Position numbers and translations under genes: made by a program. Positions 16,982 to 28,328 of a stretch of DNA of 64,000 bases are shown one piece after another. Every line of letters begins with the position of its first letter. Position 1 is the stretch's first letter. The notes below the pieces were generated by a model. That model did not search any database. It saw only the letters and a program-made list of their open reading frames with translations, and was not told the DNA's origin. The stretch is from positions 186,001-250,000 of the forward strand of contig NZ_JACHGY010000001.1 of assembly GCF_014207595.1 (NCBI RefSeq), read 5' to 3'. This stretch comes from Algisphaera agarilytica. GTDB lineage: Bacteria > Planctomycetota > Phycisphaerae > Phycisphaerales > Phycisphaeraceae.

Positions 16982-17628
16982 GCGATGCAACAACTCAACC
17001 AGCAACGCCTCATTCGTTCTGGTTGCGCGTTGCTTTCCAACCGGCCAGCCTCGAATACGCTGTTCTATATCTGCTCGCTGGAACGATCCTGATCATCGCA
17101 TCGGATGCCACGGTTCCTGCCTCATGGTCGATCTTTATTGGATCGAGCATGGTCTTTAGTGCTTGGTATCTCGCAGCAAGACTTGGCGTATTTTTCTTCG
17201 TTGCCGTACGCAAAAAAAGTAATGTTTTTTCTTATCTACCAAACTGGCTCGTTGCCATATTGCCACTGGTATTGATGTTAACTGCTTCTACTACAGATCT
17301 AGATCTCAAGGTCCGTCTTTGGCTATGCCAGAGTTCAATTCAAAAGGACGCAGAATGGATCATGGACCTACAAGAACACCAACAATTATATTTTGTTGAA
17401 AACAGCGGCCTACGCACTACCGGATTTTGGAGCTTGTTCACCGGGACGGTGTTTCATGCCGATAGCAAATCGGTCTGGTACAAAACGTCAAGGGGCGATT
17501 GGCTTGTAGGACGCGGTTCTATCTTCGGTGGAATCATCTACAGCCCGGATAATGAACCACATTTACCTGGCGACCTAGCTTGGAACCATCTATATGGCCC
17601 GTGGTGGGTTTGGCGCTGTACTGACTGA
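16978..17628 (+). CDS. AT-rich integral membrane protein, orphan
   Basis: 216 residues, overlapping the coaC stop by 4 bp (ATGA), so translation may be coupled. Three hydrophobic segments are visible (about 26-44, 50-76 and 85-105), followed by a soluble C-terminal half rich in Trp and Gly (FWSLFTGTVF, YGPWWVWRC). Base composition is clearly more AT-rich than the neighbours, with TTA, ATA and AAA codons, which suggests recent arrival. No family recognised. It ends 7 bp before the convergent cytochrome gene. Confidence 0.7.
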   Translation: MSDATTQPATPHSFWLRVAFQPASLEYAVLYLLAGTILIIASDATVPASWSIFIGSSMVFSAWYLAARLGVFFFVAVRKKSNVFSYLPNWLVAILPLVLMLTASTTDLDLKVRLWLCQSSIQKDAEWIMDLQEHQQLYFVENSGLRTTGFWSLFTGTVFHADSKSVWYKTSRGDWLVGRGSIFGGIIYSPDNEPHLPGDLAWNHLYGPWWVWRCTD

Positions 17629-17635
17629 GCAAACA

Positions 17636-18883
17636 CTATCGCTGCAGCCGTAGATCCCCCCGCTCGTTGAACGGGTCGGACCACTTCTCGTCGGTGTAGA
17701 CGTTGCTGCCGGTGAGGGTTTCGAGGAAGGCGATGAGGTCATGGCGTTCCTGGCGGGTGGCGTCGAGCAGCTGGGGTAGGCCGTCCTTGATCATGCGGGG
17801 GTCGAGGTTGGTGTTGTCGTCGTTGGGCTGGCGGAAGTCGTAGTGGGCGAAAAGCGCATTGATGTTCGTCGCGGCACCGGCGTGGAACATGCCGCCGTTG
17901 AGGTCCCCATCAGGATGGACGAGGTCACGCAGGGTGGGCGAGCGGGTCACGTTCAGGTCCACCGGATTGCCCCGGCCCGGCGGCGAAGGGCGCACAAAGC
18001 CGTTGTTCAGCGAGTCCGGCACGATCGCGAACTCGGGCGGCACGTGGCATTCGGCACAGTTGAACCCGCCGCCGACCCGCCGGGCCGCGAGGAAAGAATC
18101 GGTGCTGGCGTTACGGGCGTTCGGCCTCCGCCGTGGCGTATGCTCGTCCTCGACCCACTCGAAGTCTTCGAAGAACAGCCGCTTGCCGTTGTTCTCCGAG
18201 GCGGTGAAGTTCGGGAAGTCGTCCAGCTCCGAGTCGACCTGGGCCCGCCCCTCGTCGTACTTCGAGTCGAACGACTGGATGCTCCGGACAAACTGGGCTA
18301 GCGCCAACTGCATCCGCTCTTCGGTGATCTGGCTGTCGCCGAACGCCATCTTGAAGAGCTTGGGGTAGTAGCGGGTGTCTTCCATCTTCTCGATGAGTTC
18401 ATCGAAGCCGGGGCCGCCGTCTTCACCGCTGTACCCCATCTCGGCCTGGTTCCGGATGGGCAGGGTCATCTGCGCCTCAAGCGACTCGGCCGACTCGTCC
18501 CAGCGGAACTTTGTTTCGTCCCCGAATCGGACATTGACCAAACGCATCGAATGACGGTTGGTGAGTTGGCCGTCGATGCCTTCGCTGCGCTCGGCCGTGT
18601 CGGAGAAGGCGTGCTCCTGCTGATGGCAACTCGCACACGAGATCGAGTTGTCCGCCGAGAGTCGTTTGTCGTAGAACAGCACCCGGCCGAGGGTCGCGCC
18701 TTCGTCGGTGATCGGGTTGTTCAGAGGCGTGTTGTCTTGGGTGATGTAGGACGGGATGTCCTGGTCTGCGTAATTGAAAAGACGCGTGATGGTGATCACG
18801 CCCGTGACCTTCGACAGGGCCGGGCTCGCCGCGAACGCCAAGACCAATAGAACCAATAACAGAGCAACCGGCGGGTATCTCAT
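17636..18883 (-). CDS. Di-haem cytochrome c peroxidase/MauG-family protein
   Basis: 415 residues from the ATG at 18883, which opens a clean signal peptide. Two CxxCH haem c sites are seen: SCASCHQQEH in the N-terminal half and CAECHVPPEF in the C-terminal half. Conserved family context includes LGRVLFYDKRLSADNSISC and SPTLRDLVHPDG. Such periplasmic proteins reduce hydrogen peroxide or, in the MauG branch, oxidise protein residues. The partner gene downstream or upstream is not informative. CxxCH after ISCAS is typical for the low-potential peroxidatic haem. Confidence 0.9.
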   Translation of the reverse strand: MRYPPVALLLVLLVLAFAASPALSKVTGVITITRLFNYADQDIPSYITQDNTPLNNPITDEGATLGRVLFYDKRLSADNSISCASCHQQEHAFSDTAERSEGIDGQLTNRHSMRLVNVRFGDETKFRWDESAESLEAQMTLPIRNQAEMGYSGEDGGPGFDELIEKMEDTRYYPKLFKMAFGDSQITEERMQLALAQFVRSIQSFDSKYDEGRAQVDSELDDFPNFTASENNGKRLFFEDFEWVEDEHTPRRRPNARNASTDSFLAARRVGGGFNCAECHVPPEFAIVPDSLNNGFVRPSPPGRGNPVDLNVTRSPTLRDLVHPDGDLNGGMFHAGAATNINALFAHYDFRQPNDDNTNLDPRMIKDGLPQLLDATRQERHDLIAFLETLTGSNVYTDEKWSDPFNERGDLRLQR

Positions 18884-18923
18884 GGCCGTAGAACGCCACC
18901 AGCCCCCTGCTATTGCATCCAAT

Positions 18924-19394
18924 TCAGCTCAGCGTTTTCTCGACCTTCCAGCCAAACCCCTTGCGGTTGTCGATCCAGCGGAGCCAGGTCGGGCGGAAAC
19001 GATAAAAACTCTGCTGTTCTGCAGCCGAGCGGAGCTGAGGCATCGAATTCACAAACTCGAACTTGCCGGTGTACAGCTCCCAGACGTGGTTCCACTCGGC
19101 TTGACCGTGGGAGATGGCGAGGTCGACGGTGCCGTGGATCTGAAGGCCGTGGATGAGCTCGGGGACGTCCTGGTGGGCGTAGATGGTGACCGCGGCGCGG
19201 GGATTCTCAATCAGGTGCTGGCTGTGCTTGGAGTCGGTCGAGCTGATCCAGTGCAGGCACCAGTTGGCGTCGTGGGCGTATTGGAGGTTGGCGGCGTGGG
19301 GCTGGCCATCCGAGCCGAAGGTCGCGAGGCTCGCGGTCCGGCAGGTGGCGAGGAAGAGTTCGATTTCCTGATTGAAGGCGAGGTCGTCCGTCAT
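18924..19394 (-). CDS. Pyridoxamine 5'-phosphate oxidase-like flavin-binding protein
   Basis: 156 residues from the ATG at 19394. The split beta-barrel signature is seen in FLATCRTASLATFGSDGQPHAANLQYAHD and in the strand AAVTIYAHQ, with a C-terminal FEFVNSMPQL. Members bind FMN or F420, or act as general stress proteins; vitamin B6 synthesis itself is unlikely since the PdxH substrate residues are not evident. It lies between the cytochrome gene and dapL on the same strand. Confidence 0.82.
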   Translation of the reverse strand: MTDDLAFNQEIELFLATCRTASLATFGSDGQPHAANLQYAHDANWCLHWISSTDSKHSQHLIENPRAAVTIYAHQDVPELIHGLQIHGTVDLAISHGQAEWNHVWELYTGKFEFVNSMPQLRSAAEQQSFYRFRPTWLRWIDNRKGFGWKVEKTLS

Positions 19395-19470
19395 GGGGGC
19401 AGTATAAAGCCGCGGCCGACCGCGGGGTGCGGTCGGCCGGGAGGTTCGTTGCGATTGGGGAGCACAGGCA

Positions 19471-19491
19471 CCCCGGGTCATTGCCCCGGGG
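19471..19491. repeat. Hairpin after dapL (TCAAG family, divergent copy)
   Basis: CCCCGGG (19471-19477) and CCCGGGG (19485-19491) around a TCATTGC loop, followed by GCTAACG, just after the dapL stop on the minus strand. The trailing GCTAACG is shared with the copy at 27610-27628. Confidence 0.6.
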
Positions 19492-19500
19492 CTAACGTTT

Positions 19501-20736
19501 TTACACAGCCAGCTTGGCGCCGATGCGTTGGAGCGCTTCTTCGACGTTTTCACGGCTGTTGAAGGCGCTGATGCGGAAGTAGCCTTCGCCGGATGCGCCG
19601 AAGCCGCTACCGGGGGTGCCGACGACGTGGGCTTCGTTGAGAAGCTGGTCGAAGAAGTCCCAGGAGCTAACGCCGTCGGGGGTCTTGACCCAGACGTACG
19701 GGGCGTTGATCCCGCCGAACACGGTCATGCCCGCGGCGATCAGCCCTTCGCGGATCAGGCGGGCGTTTTCCATGTAGAAGCCGACCAGCTCTTCGATCTG
19801 GGCCTTTCCTTCTTCGCTGTAGGCCGCCTCGGCCCCGCGCTGGACGATGTAGGACACGCCGTTGAACTTGGTGGACTGACGGCGGTTCCACAGGCCGTGG
19901 ATCTCCACGTCGCTGCCGTCGCTGGCCTTGCCGGTCAGGCCCTTGGGCACGACGGTGAAGGCGCAACGCGTGCCGGTGAAGCCCGCGTTCTTCGAGAAGC
20001 TGCGGAACTCAATCGCGCACTTGCGAGCGCCTTCGATCTCGTAGATCGAGTGCGGCACGTCTTCATCGGTGATGAACGCGTGGTAGGCCGCATCGAACAG
20101 GATCAGCGTGTTGTTCGCCAGGGCGTAGTCGACCCACGCCTTGAGCGTCTCACGGCTGGCGGTCGCGCCGGTGGGGTTGTTGGGGTAGCAGAGGTACACC
20201 ACGTCCACAGGCGACTCGGGCAACGCGGGCTCGAAGCTGTTCGCATCGGTCATCGGCAGGTAGACCAGGCCTTCGTAACGCCCGTCTTCGTTGGCCCCGC
20301 CGGTGTGGCCGGCCATGACGTTGGTGTCGACATACACCGGGTAGACCGGGTCGCACACAGCGATGGTGTTATCGTGGCCGAGGATGTCTAGGATGTTGCC
20401 GCTGTCGCATTTGCTGCCGTCGGACACAAAGATCTCCGAGGCATCGATTTCGCAGCCGCGGGCCTTGTAGTCGTGGTCGGCGATGGCTTCACGCAGCCAG
20501 GCATAACCCTGCTCGGGGCCGTAGCCGTGGAAGGACTCGCTCTTGCCCATCTCGTTGACGGCGCGGATCATCGCGGTGCGGATCGCTTCGGGCAAAGGCT
20601 CGGTCACGTCACCGATGCCGAGCTTGATGAGCTTGGCCTCGGGGTTGGCTTCGGCAAAGGCGTTGACGCGGCGTGCGATCTCCGGGAAGAGGTAGCCGGC
20701 GGCGAGCTTGAGGTAATTGTCGTTGATACGGGCCAT
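19501..20736 (-). CDS. dapL: LL-diaminopimelate aminotransferase
   Basis: 411 residues from MARINDNY at 20736. The sequence follows DapL closely: [60 protein letters not shown], the YPNNPTGA block, and the PLP-binding Lys in [14 protein letters not shown]. It converts tetrahydrodipicolinate directly to LL-diaminopimelate, bypassing the acylated intermediates, for peptidoglycan and lysine. DapL is typical of the PVC superphylum, which fits the proposed host. It lies 100 bp downstream of alaS, with an inverted repeat between them. Confidence 0.96.
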   Translation of the reverse strand: MARINDNYLKLAAGYLFPEIARRVNAFAEANPEAKLIKLGIGDVTEPLPEAIRTAMIRAVNEMGKSESFHGYGPEQGYAWLREAIADHDYKARGCEIDASEIFVSDGSKCDSGNILDILGHDNTIAVCDPVYPVYVDTNVMAGHTGGANEDGRYEGLVYLPMTDANSFEPALPESPVDVVYLCYPNNPTGATASRETLKAWVDYALANNTLILFDAAYHAFITDEDVPHSIYEIEGARKCAIEFRSFSKNAGFTGTRCAFTVVPKGLTGKASDGSDVEIHGLWNRRQSTKFNGVSYIVQRGAEAAYSEEGKAQIEELVGFYMENARLIREGLIAAGMTVFGGINAPYVWVKTPDGVSSWDFFDQLLNEAHVVGTPGSGFGASGEGYFRISAFNSRENVEEALQRIGAKLAV

Positions 20737-20755
20737 GGTTAAATCCAATCATGTT

Positions 20756-20836
20756 GCCGCAGATTTCGCAGATGAACACAGATTAAAACCTGGTCATGCT
20801 GTTTCGAAAATCTGCGTAAATCTGTGAAATCTGTGG

Positions 20837-20837
<1 letters not shown>
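20756..20837. repeat. Imperfect inverted repeat (CAGATT family) between alaS and dapL
   Basis: The 29-bp arms 20756-20784 and 20809-20837 match in 24 positions as an inverted repeat. Each arm contains repeated CAGATT units (for example GCAGATTTCGCAGAT). The right arm overlaps the alaS stop codon. The spacer is 24 nt. It resembles CAGATT-type dispersed repeats. Confidence 0.8.
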
Positions 20838-23680
<2,843 letters not shown>

Positions 23681-23795
23681 AACGTTAAGTTTCTGGAGCG
23701 TAGGGCAGACGCGGAACGGGGTGCCGTCCGAGAACGCCGTGGGAATCGCGGAGTATAGCTGATCGACCACGCCGGGCGTGCTAGGCTTAGTCGCC

Positions 23796-25133
23796 ATGAT
23801 CGAACAGCCCACCGATCCGGATCGCCCCAACCTCGTCGTCATAGGCGGCGGTTTCGCGGGCCTGGCGTTCTGCCAGAACTGCAAGGTGCCCACCCGGCCC
23901 AACGCCCCGGCCCCCGAGATCATCCTGATCGACAAGCAGAACCACCACCTGTTCCAGCCGCTGCTGTACCAGGTCGCCATGGCGGGACTGGCCGCGACCG
24001 AGATCGCCGCCCCGCTGCGGGCCGTGCTGGGCAAACGCCAAGACATCACCTGCCTGATGGACGAGGCCACGTCGATCGACCCCGTCAACAAGAAAGTCGT
24101 CATGGGCGACCGCGAGATCGCCTACGACTACCTCGTCCTCGCCGCGGGCGGCCGGACCAGCTACTTCGGCAACGACCATTGGGAAAAACACGCCCCTGGG
24201 CTCAAGACGCTGCACGACGCCCTGCGTATCCGCCGCCGGGTGCTGACCGCGTTCGAGAAGGCCGAAACGATTCTCGACACCGCCGAGCAGGAACGGCTGA
24301 TGACCATCGTCGTGGTCGGCGGCGGGCCGACGGGCGTCGAGCTTGCCGGGGCGATGGGCGAGCTCGTGCAAAAAGTCTTCCACCGCGACTTCCGCCGGAT
24401 CGATGTGCGGACCGCCCGCGTGATCCTGATCGAAAGCAACGAGCGCCTGCTCAAGGTCTACCCCGAAGAACTCTCCGCCAGCGCCCAGCGCCAGCTCGAG
24501 CAGCTTGGCGTCGAAGTCCGGCTCGGGGTCCGCGTCAGCAACGTCCACGACACCCACGTCGAGCTCAACGACGGCACCTCGATCCAGACCCGCAACGTGC
24601 TCTGGGGCGCGGGCGTCGCCGCCAGCCCGTTGACCGCCGCCTTCGCCGACTCGGCCGAGCTCGACCGCGGCGGGCGGATCAAGGTCAACCCCGACCTCTC
24701 GGTGCCGGGCCATCCTGAGGTGTTTGCCGTGGGTGACCTCGTGAACCTCACCACCAAAGACGGCGACCCCGTGCCCGGCGTCGCGCCCGCGGCGCTACAG
24801 ATGGGCAAGCACGTCGCCAAGCTCGTGGAACACGAGTTCAAGCACGGCAAGCAGCCGCCCGAAGCCCGCGAGGCCTTCGAGTATTGGGACAAAGGCTCCA
24901 TGGCGACCATCGGCCGAAAGCGTGCGGTGGCGTGGGTGGGCAAGCTCAAGATCAGCGGCTTCTTCGCCTGGGTGGCGTGGCTGGGCATCCACCTGATGTT
25001 CCTCGTGACCTTCCGCAACAAGGTCAGCGTGCTGGTGCAGTGGTGCTATTCCTACCTCGCGTTCCGCCGCGGAGCCCGGATCATCATCCCGAAAAACGAC
25101 GACAAACCCGACCAGCCCGGGGTAAGGGATTAA
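23796..25133 (+). CDS. ndh: Type II NADH:quinone oxidoreductase
   Basis: 445 residues from the ATG at 23796. Two dinucleotide-binding folds are visible: FAD site VVIGGGFAGLAF at the N-terminus and NAD site VVVGGGPTGVELAGAMGEL near residue 170. The FAD-contacting FAVGDLVNL block and the C-terminal membrane-binding helices (FFAWVAWLGIHLMFLVTFRNK) are typical of NDH-2. It passes electrons from NADH to quinone without pumping protons. It stands alone, divergent from alaS. Confidence 0.94.
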   Translation: MIEQPTDPDRPNLVVIGGGFAGLAFCQNCKVPTRPNAPAPEIILIDKQNHHLFQPLLYQVAMAGLAATEIAAPLRAVLGKRQDITCLMDEATSIDPVNKKVVMGDREIAYDYLVLAAGGRTSYFGNDHWEKHAPGLKTLHDALRIRRRVLTAFEKAETILDTAEQERLMTIVVVGGGPTGVELAGAMGELVQKVFHRDFRRIDVRTARVILIESNERLLKVYPEELSASAQRQLEQLGVEVRLGVRVSNVHDTHVELNDGTSIQTRNVLWGAGVAASPLTAAFADSAELDRGGRIKVNPDLSVPGHPEVFAVGDLVNLTTKDGDPVPGVAPAALQMGKHVAKLVEHEFKHGKQPPEAREAFEYWDKGSMATIGRKRAVAWVGKLKISGFFAWVAWLGIHLMFLVTFRNKVSVLVQWCYSYLAFRRGARIIIPKNDDKPDQPGVRD

Positions 25134-25174
25134 CCGCCATCGCGGGCCACACGTTCGCGTTAAGATGATGCCGC

Positions 25175-26401
25175 ATGACCGCCGTCAACCTTTACTTCCA
25201 GATTCACCAGCCCCACCGCCTGCGACGGTACAGCGTCTTCGATGCCAGCTCCCACTACTTCGACGACGACGCCAACGAACAGATCCTGCGCAAAGTCGCG
25301 GCCAAGTGTTACCTCCCCGCGACCCGCATCCTGCTCCAGCAGGTCAAACGACACGCCGGCGACTTCCGCCTCGCGTTTTCCATCACCGGCTGCGTGCTCG
25401 ATCAGCTCCGCCAACACTCCCCGGATGTAGTCGACAACTTCCGCAAGCTCTCTCAGACCGGCTGCGTCGAGTTTCTCTCCGAGACCTACGACCACTCGCT
25501 GGCGTCGATCTATAACCACGACGAATTCATCAGCCAGGTGCTCCGCCACTCCGAGGTGATCGACGACCTGTTCGGCCAGACGCCGGTGGTCTTCCGCAAC
25601 ACCGAACTGATCTACAGCAACGCGTTGGCGAGCCTGGTGGACCACGCCGAGCCTTTCCGCGGCCGGTTCCGCGGCGTGCTGACCGAGGGGGCCGACCAGG
25701 TCCTGGCCGGCCGCTCGCCCAACCGGGTGTACGGCTCGCCCGAGGGCCTTCCCCTTCTGCTGAAAAACTACGAGCTCAGCGACGACATCGCGTTCCGCTT
25801 CACCAACCCGATCTCACCGGGCGTGAAGCTCAAAGCCACGCGGTACGCCGCGAAAATCGCTTCGCTGGAAGAGCAGGAAGCCGCGAAAACCGGCGGGGAC
25901 ATCTCCGAGAGCGTGTGCAACCTCTTCATGGACTTCGAGACGTTCGGCGAACACCAGTGGAAAGACACCGGCATCCTCGACTTCCTCGCCGAACTCCCCG
26001 GCGCAATACTTTCCTCGGGACAGCGTTTCCTGACCCCCCGTGAATCGATCGACGAGTTTGAGCCGGTGGACACGTTCGACTGCCCGCAGTCGATCAGCTG
26101 GGCCGACAGTGAACGCGACCTCTCGGCCTGGGCGGGCAACGCGATGCAGGCCTCGGCCCTGAACGAGCTGTACAAGCTCCGCGAATCCGCCATCAACTGC
26201 TCCGACCCCGAGGCCTACCGCGACTGGCGTCGGCTGAGCACTTCCGACCACTTCTACTACATGTGCACCAAGTACTACGCCGACGGCGACGTGCACCAGT
26301 ATTTCAGCCCGTACGAATCGCCGTACGACAGCTACATCAATTTCATGAACGTGCTCGACAACCTGCGGGCGCGCTGCGACGCCTCGGCCGCTCTGGCGTA
26401 A
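25175..26401 (+). CDS. Glycoside hydrolase family 57 enzyme (alpha-amylase-like)
   Basis: 408 residues. GH57 blocks are seen in order: QIHQPHRL near the N-terminus, FSITGCVLDQL, the nucleophile region VFRNTELIYSN with E144, and the acid/base region LFMDFETFGEHQWKD with D253. No signal peptide, so it acts in the cytoplasm, probably on glycogen or malto-oligosaccharides. GH57 also contains branching enzymes and alpha-galactosidases; the short length (408) and the FMDFETFGEHQ block favour the amylase-like subgroup. Stand-alone gene with a palindrome after it. Confidence 0.9.
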   Translation: MTAVNLYFQIHQPHRLRRYSVFDASSHYFDDDANEQILRKVAAKCYLPATRILLQQVKRHAGDFRLAFSITGCVLDQLRQHSPDVVDNFRKLSQTGCVEFLSETYDHSLASIYNHDEFISQVLRHSEVIDDLFGQTPVVFRNTELIYSNALASLVDHAEPFRGRFRGVLTEGADQVLAGRSPNRVYGSPEGLPLLLKNYELSDDIAFRFTNPISPGVKLKATRYAAKIASLEEQEAAKTGGDISESVCNLFMDFETFGEHQWKDTGILDFLAELPGAILSSGQRFLTPRESIDEFEPVDTFDCPQSISWADSERDLSAWAGNAMQASALNELYKLRESAINCSDPEAYRDWRRLSTSDHFYYMCTKYYADGDVHQYFSPYESPYDSYINFMNVLDNLRARCDASAALA

Positions 26402-26453
26402 GCCGCTTGCGGCTTAGCGCAACTCACAGCGACCCGCTAAGCCGCAAGCGGCT
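26401..26453. repeat. Inverted repeat, second copy of the AGCCGCTTGCGG element
   Basis: The arms AGCCGCTTGCGGCTTAGCG (26401-26419) and its exact reverse complement (26435-26453) flank a 15-nt loop. The same arms form the loop-less palindrome at 12191-12228. It lies between the convergent ends of the GH57 and esterase genes, and the left arm overlaps the GH57 stop codon. Confidence 0.88.
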
Positions 26454-26484
26454 ACGGGCAGCGAATCCGTAAACAACGAGATGT

Positions 26485-27540
26485 TCATTTCCCGGCCGCC
26501 GGGTTCGCCACGTCGACGCCCATCTCGGTTTTCATGCGGTCCAACACGCCGGGCAGGAGGATGAACGCGGTGTAGTGGTTGCCGTTCAGCCAGACGTGGT
26601 GGGAGTCTTCGAGGCCGATGGCTTGAGACAGCAGTTCCGCGTTTTTTGCGGGCACCACCGTGTCGTCTTTCGCGTTGAACATCCAGGTCGATTTCGGGTC
26701 CAGGCGGTGGGCGATGTGCAGGGGTTCCACCGGATCGATGAGAGCGCGGAGCTTATCGCCGGAGTAGCCGTAGTGCTGCAAGGCCCCCCGGACGTGGAAC
26801 GCGTCTTTCTGGCCGTTCTCGAGGATGTCCACACCGTCGCCGCCCGACAGGAAGAGGAATGTCTGGTTGAAGCAGCCGTCGAGCGCCGCGGCCGAGGTCG
26901 CAATAAAGCTGCCCAGGCTCGTGCCCTGGATGGCGATGCGGTCGTTGTCGATGTCCGCCAAGCCCGCTTCGTCGAAAGCGCAGATCACATCGTACGCCCG
27001 TCGGCAGTCGCCCACCGCCTGAGCCGCGTTAACCAGCGTGGTCACCCCGGTGAACTTCCGGTCTTCTTCCACCCGGCTGGCGTACCCGGGCAGTTCGATG
27101 ACAAAGGCGTGCACGCCGCGCTGCTTCAAACCTCTGGCAAGTAACGTCGCTACCGGCAGGTCGGGGTGGAGCGTGTGGACCAACAGTACGGCCGGGCTCT
27201 TGGGCCCTTGGGCATCAGGCCCCCGTCCATCATCCGCCTGAGCTTCTGCGGGGCGATACCAACGCAGCACCGCCGTATCGATCCCCTCATCCCCGCTGGG
27301 TTTGGGCGAAGCGAATGTGACCACCGCATCGAATTCCTGGCGCGGGGTCTCGTGGACTTCGAACGCAAACGGCCCGCCCTCCCACGCCAGCGTCGCCAAC
27401 ACGTCCCCGGCCTGAGCCTGACCGTCCACCACTTCGCCTAGACTATCGACCGCCTCGAACGCCCGAGGCGTGTCCTGCGACCACGCGGGCACCGCCGCGG
27501 CCGACCACACCACCAGGGCCAAAAGGAGAATTCGCATCAT
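26485..27540 (-). CDS. Secreted alpha/beta hydrolase
   Basis: 351 residues with a signal peptide (about 1-21, ending AWSQ). The catalytic triad can be placed: nucleophile Ser in IAIQGTSLGSF, Asp in FNAKDDTVVP, His in LNGNHYTAF. The fold is that of the acetyl-xylan-esterase/dienelactone-hydrolase-like superfamily; the substrate is unknown. It is exported, so probably acts on an extracellular ester or peptide. Convergent with GH57. Confidence 0.82.
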   Translation of the reverse strand: MMRILLLALVVWSAAAVPAWSQDTPRAFEAVDSLGEVVDGQAQAGDVLATLAWEGGPFAFEVHETPRQEFDAVVTFASPKPSGDEGIDTAVLRWYRPAEAQADDGRGPDAQGPKSPAVLLVHTLHPDLPVATLLARGLKQRGVHAFVIELPGYASRVEEDRKFTGVTTLVNAAQAVGDCRRAYDVICAFDEAGLADIDNDRIAIQGTSLGSFIATSAAALDGCFNQTFLFLSGGDGVDILENGQKDAFHVRGALQHYGYSGDKLRALIDPVEPLHIAHRLDPKSTWMFNAKDDTVVPAKNAELLSQAIGLEDSHHVWLNGNHYTAFILLPGVLDRMKTEMGVDVANPAAGK

Positions 27541-27609
27541 CCAAACATGATATCGACCGTTTGGGCGATTCGATCCCTCGGTTGCGGTTCGGGTTGAAGC
27601 GAACCGACG

Positions 27610-27628
27610 CGCGGGGTCAAGCCCCGCG
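27610..27628. repeat. TCAAG-loop hairpin (family copy 2)
   Basis: CGCGGGG (27610-27616), loop TCAAG, CCCCGCG (27622-27628), then GCTAACG. It lies between two minus-strand genes. Loop and trailing sequence match the copies at 1875-1898 and 19471-19491. Confidence 0.65.
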
Positions 27629-27656
27629 GCTAACGCGTGTTACGCAATCTGGAGCT

Positions 27657-28049
27657 TCACACCCGGTCGAACGCGCTGCTCGCCCGCTTCTCGGCACCGC
27701 AGTAAATGCATCGCATGTGCCGTTCGGACATCGGGCGTGAGCACTTGTGGCACTTGACCACGCCGACCTTGGTGGCCTTGCCGTCCGCCTGCCCGTCCAT
27801 CAGATCGATGGTTTGCACGCGATCGAGCAGGTCTTGCTCCGTCAGATTGGTCTTGTCCTGGAGTAGCGACCACATCGCCATGCAGACCAGAGACAAACGC
27901 TCGAAGCGGTCTTCGAGGAACTGCACATCGCGCTGGGTCCGCCGGGAAGCACCGGCCTCGCGGACCTTGTCTTTCATGCGTCGCTGGCTCTCGCCACTCG
28001 AGCTGCTACCACTATGGGTCGAGTAACCGAACATTGCTGAATCCAACAT
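27657..28049 (-). CDS. Small protein with C-terminal zinc ribbon
   Basis: 130 residues from the ATG at 28049, with GAGGAGA about 5 nt upstream. The N-terminus is Ser/Gly-rich, a charged helical middle follows (VQFLEDRFERLSLVCMAMWSLL), and the C-terminus has two CxxC pairs (CHKCSRP...CIYCG), a rubredoxin-like zinc ribbon. No signal peptide. Possibly a nucleic acid-binding or regulatory protein; no family recognised. Confidence 0.78.
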   Translation of the reverse strand: MLDSAMFGYSTHSGSSSSGESQRRMKDKVREAGASRRTQRDVQFLEDRFERLSLVCMAMWSLLQDKTNLTEQDLLDRVQTIDLMDGQADGKATKVGVVKCHKCSRPMSERHMRCIYCGAEKRASSAFDRV

Positions 28050-28328
28050 GGTGTCTCCTCGTTGGGGCCCCACGGCCGATGATCACGGTTCTTTGTTGGC
28101 CCTAGGTTAACACCCCACCAAAGTTCAAGAATGGGAAAACACCCCCCGTTTCCCCCAGCTTCACCTTGGGTTACGTCGTTTTCTCGAGGTTATTCACGTT
28201 TTTCTCATGCGGTCTGCATCAACGGCTCACACATGCCGCCGATAGTTCTGCGCCAAGGATGGGTTATCCCACACTTGGCCCCGGGCAAGGACGCGCGGGC
28301 GAGTGGTGTGACCCCACGGAGACGCAGG

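Noticed and set aside
23681-23795. Upstream extension of alaS by 141 residues in the same frame
   Set aside because: The extra sequence has no similarity to AlaS and crosses the promoter region of the divergent ndh gene.
28190-28275. DnaA-box-like sequences (TTATTCACG, TTATCCCACA) before the LpxH-like gene
   Set aside because: Both deviate from TTATNCACA, there is no cluster, AT-rich unwinding element, dnaA or dnaN nearby; not an origin.
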